Under the pieces are notes generated by a model that was given only the letters and a program-made list of their open reading frames with translations, was not told the origin of the DNA and did no database searches. A stretch of 5,170 bases of DNA from Phycisphaerae bacterium (GTDB lineage: Bacteria > Planctomycetota > Phycisphaerae > Phycisphaerales > UBA1924): contig JAEUIX010000056.1 of the NCBI GenBank assembly GCA_016794945.1, positions 1-5,170 on the forward strand, written 5' to 3'. Below, in pieces: positions 3,961 to 5,170 of this stretch (positions are counted from its first letter, which is position 1; the number at the start of each line of letters is the position of its first letter). The position numbers and the translations under genes were made by a program.

Positions 3961-5170
3961 GTGAGCCACGCCGGCGGCGATCTCTTCGACGACACGCGCG
4001 ACCGACCGGTCGCCGGCGTTCCCTCCGACACGCTCGACCTGTTGCGGCTCTCGCTCATCCCGGGATTGGGGCCGGTGCTCATCGGGCGGCTGGTCGAGGC
4101 GTGCGGCTCGGCGGCGGGCGCGCTGGACGCGCCCGAGCGGCATCTGCGCGCCGTGCGCGGCATCGGCCCCGAACGCGCCCGCGCCGTCATCGACCACCGC
4201 GAGGTCTCCAAAGACCTCGCGCAGCGCGAACTCGACCGCGCTGCCGCGCTCGACGTTCGGATCATCGGCCGCTCCGAGCCGGGTTACCCGCCCCTGCTGG
4301 CCCATCTGGCCGATGCGCCCTCCGTTCTCTATGTGCGGGGCGAACTCGACGGCCACACCCTGGACCGCTACGCCCTGGCCATCGTCGGCTCCCGCCGCTG
4401 CACTCAGTACGGCATCGAGCAGGCCGAGCGGTTCGCCGGAGCCGTCGCCGCGGCGGGCTTGACGATCGTGTCCGGCGGCGCCCGGGGCATCGATACGGCG
4501 GCCCACCGCGCGGCCTTGCGCAACGACGGTCGCACGATCGCGGTGCTCGGGTGCGGCCTGGCCCACGTGTATCCCGAGGAGAACGGCCCCCTGTTCGAGC
4601 AGATCTCGGCCGGGCGAGGGGCCATCGTCAGCGAGTTACCGCTCGATACGCAGCCCGCCCCCGAGAACTTCCCCGCCCGCAACCGGCTCATCAGCGGCCT
4701 GTCGCTGGGGGTGCTGGTGATTGAGGCGGGCAAAGGCTCCGGCGCGCTGATCACCGCCCGAGTTGCCGTCGACGAGCACCAGCGTGAGGTCTTCGCCGTT
4801 CCGGGGCGGCTCGACTCGGCGGCGAGCCAGGGCAGCAACGCCCTGCTCAAGGCCGGCGCCGCCGCGATGGTCACCGATCCGGCCGACGTCATCGAGCAGT
4901 TGCAGGCCCCGGCCCGCCACCTGCACGCCGGCACGCACGCGGCCCGGTACGGCGGGCCCGATCAAGCGCCCGGCGGGATGGCCCCGACCCCGGCGCTCGG
5001 CCTGACGCCCCGGCAGGCGACGATCGCCTCGGCACTCACGCACGAGATGACGGTTGATGAGCTCTGTATCGCCAGCGGTGTGGGCCCGGCCGAGCTGCGT
5101 GCCGACCTGACCAGGCTTGAAGTGATGAAGAAGGTCGTTCGGGTGGGCAGCCGGGTCGCGCCAGCGCGGT
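3961..5170 (+). CDS. dprA: DNA processing protein DprA, open at the window end
   Basis: DprA binds incoming single-stranded DNA in the cytoplasm and loads RecA during natural transformation. A GTG start opens 403 codons that run off the window with no stop seen; family members are often about 360-390 residues, so nearly all of it is here. Domain order: a helix-hairpin-helix-like N-terminus (26-75, with Ile-Pro-Gly-Leu-Gly-Pro and Arg66-Gly-Ile-Gly-Pro), then the DprA Rossmann core: Val-Gly-Ser-Arg-Arg (142-146), Ser171-Gly-Gly-Ala-Arg-Gly-Ile-Asp178, Val-Leu-Gly-Cys-Gly, Asn236-Phe-Pro-Ala-Arg-Asn-Arg, Glu255-Ala-Gly-Lys-Gly-Ser-Gly-Ala-Leu and Phe-Ala-Val-Pro-Gly. A Gly/Pro/His-rich linker (about 315-347) leads to a C-terminal winged-helix-like domain (348 onward). 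Every core motif is intact. The start at 3961 is preceded by a promoter and no SD. It is divergent from the SpoIID-domain gene. Confidence 0.95.
   Translation, partial: MSHAGGDLFDDTRDRPVAGVPSDTLDLLRLSLIPGLGPVLIGRLVEACGSAAGALDAPERHLRAVRGIGPERARAVIDHREVSKDLAQRELDRAAALDVRIIGRSEPGYPPLLAHLADAPSVLYVRGELDGHTLDRYALAIVGSRRCTQYGIEQAERFAGAVAAAGLTIVSGGARGIDTAAHRAALRNDGRTIAVLGCGLAHVYPEENGPLFEQISAGRGAIVSELPLDTQPAPENFPARNRLISGLSLGVLVIEAGKGSGALITARVAVDEHQREVFAVPGRLDSAASQGSNALLKAGAAAMVTDPADVIEQLQAPARHLHAGTHAARYGGPDQAPGGMAPTPALGLTPRQATIASALTHEMTVDELCIASGVGPAELRADLTRLEVMKKVVRVGSRVAPAR

Noticed and set aside
2310..4724. An 804-residue open frame on the plus strand
   Set aside because: It runs antisense to the SpoIID-domain gene and then through dprA in a wrong frame. 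Its Arg/Ala/Pro-rich, motif-free sequence is what GC-rich DNA gives in a shadow frame.

Overview
This is a GC-rich bacterial window (70% or more in most coding stretches) that looks like chromosome from a planctomycete, perhaps of the Phycisphaerae type. That assignment is an inference. It rests on GC content, lipoproteins with small secreted domains, a SpoIID/LytB-domain protein in what does not look like a sporulation locus, and the style of the HD-GYP remnant. No rRNA or other phylogenetic marker is present.

Layout, left to right. Positions 1-250 are non-coding, with one clear dyad (158-173). A small predicted lipoprotein gene follows (251-862, +) with a strong Shine-Dalgarno (SD) sequence. 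Just 31 nt after it begins an HD-GYP-type phosphohydrolase reading frame (894), but recognisable family sequence stops after about 42 codons. From about 1021 to about 2190 the DNA is different: lower GC, with a secreted protein of unknown function (1223-2002, +) preceded by a possible 31-codon leader ORF overlapping it by GTGA. At about 2170-2313 there is a strongly GC3-biased, Lys/Arg/Pro-rich ORF tail that reads like the C-terminus of a lost gene, possibly the HD-GYP gene. The simplest reading is that the middle of that gene was replaced by a foreign or rearranged segment.

Convergent with this tail is a complete SpoIID/LytB-domain lipoprotein gene (2355-3818, -), predicted to cleave peptidoglycan glycan strands. 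It is divergent from dprA (3961 to beyond the window end, +), the RecA-loading single-strand-DNA-binding protein of natural transformation. The 142-bp divergent region holds a good promoter for dprA placed so that its transcript should start at the GTG start codon, i.e. leaderless, plus two small dyads.

No CRISPR array, tRNA, rRNA, transposase or integrase was seen. The main points for follow-up are the broken HD-GYP gene with its replacement cassette, the coupled leader ORF, and the leaderless dprA start.
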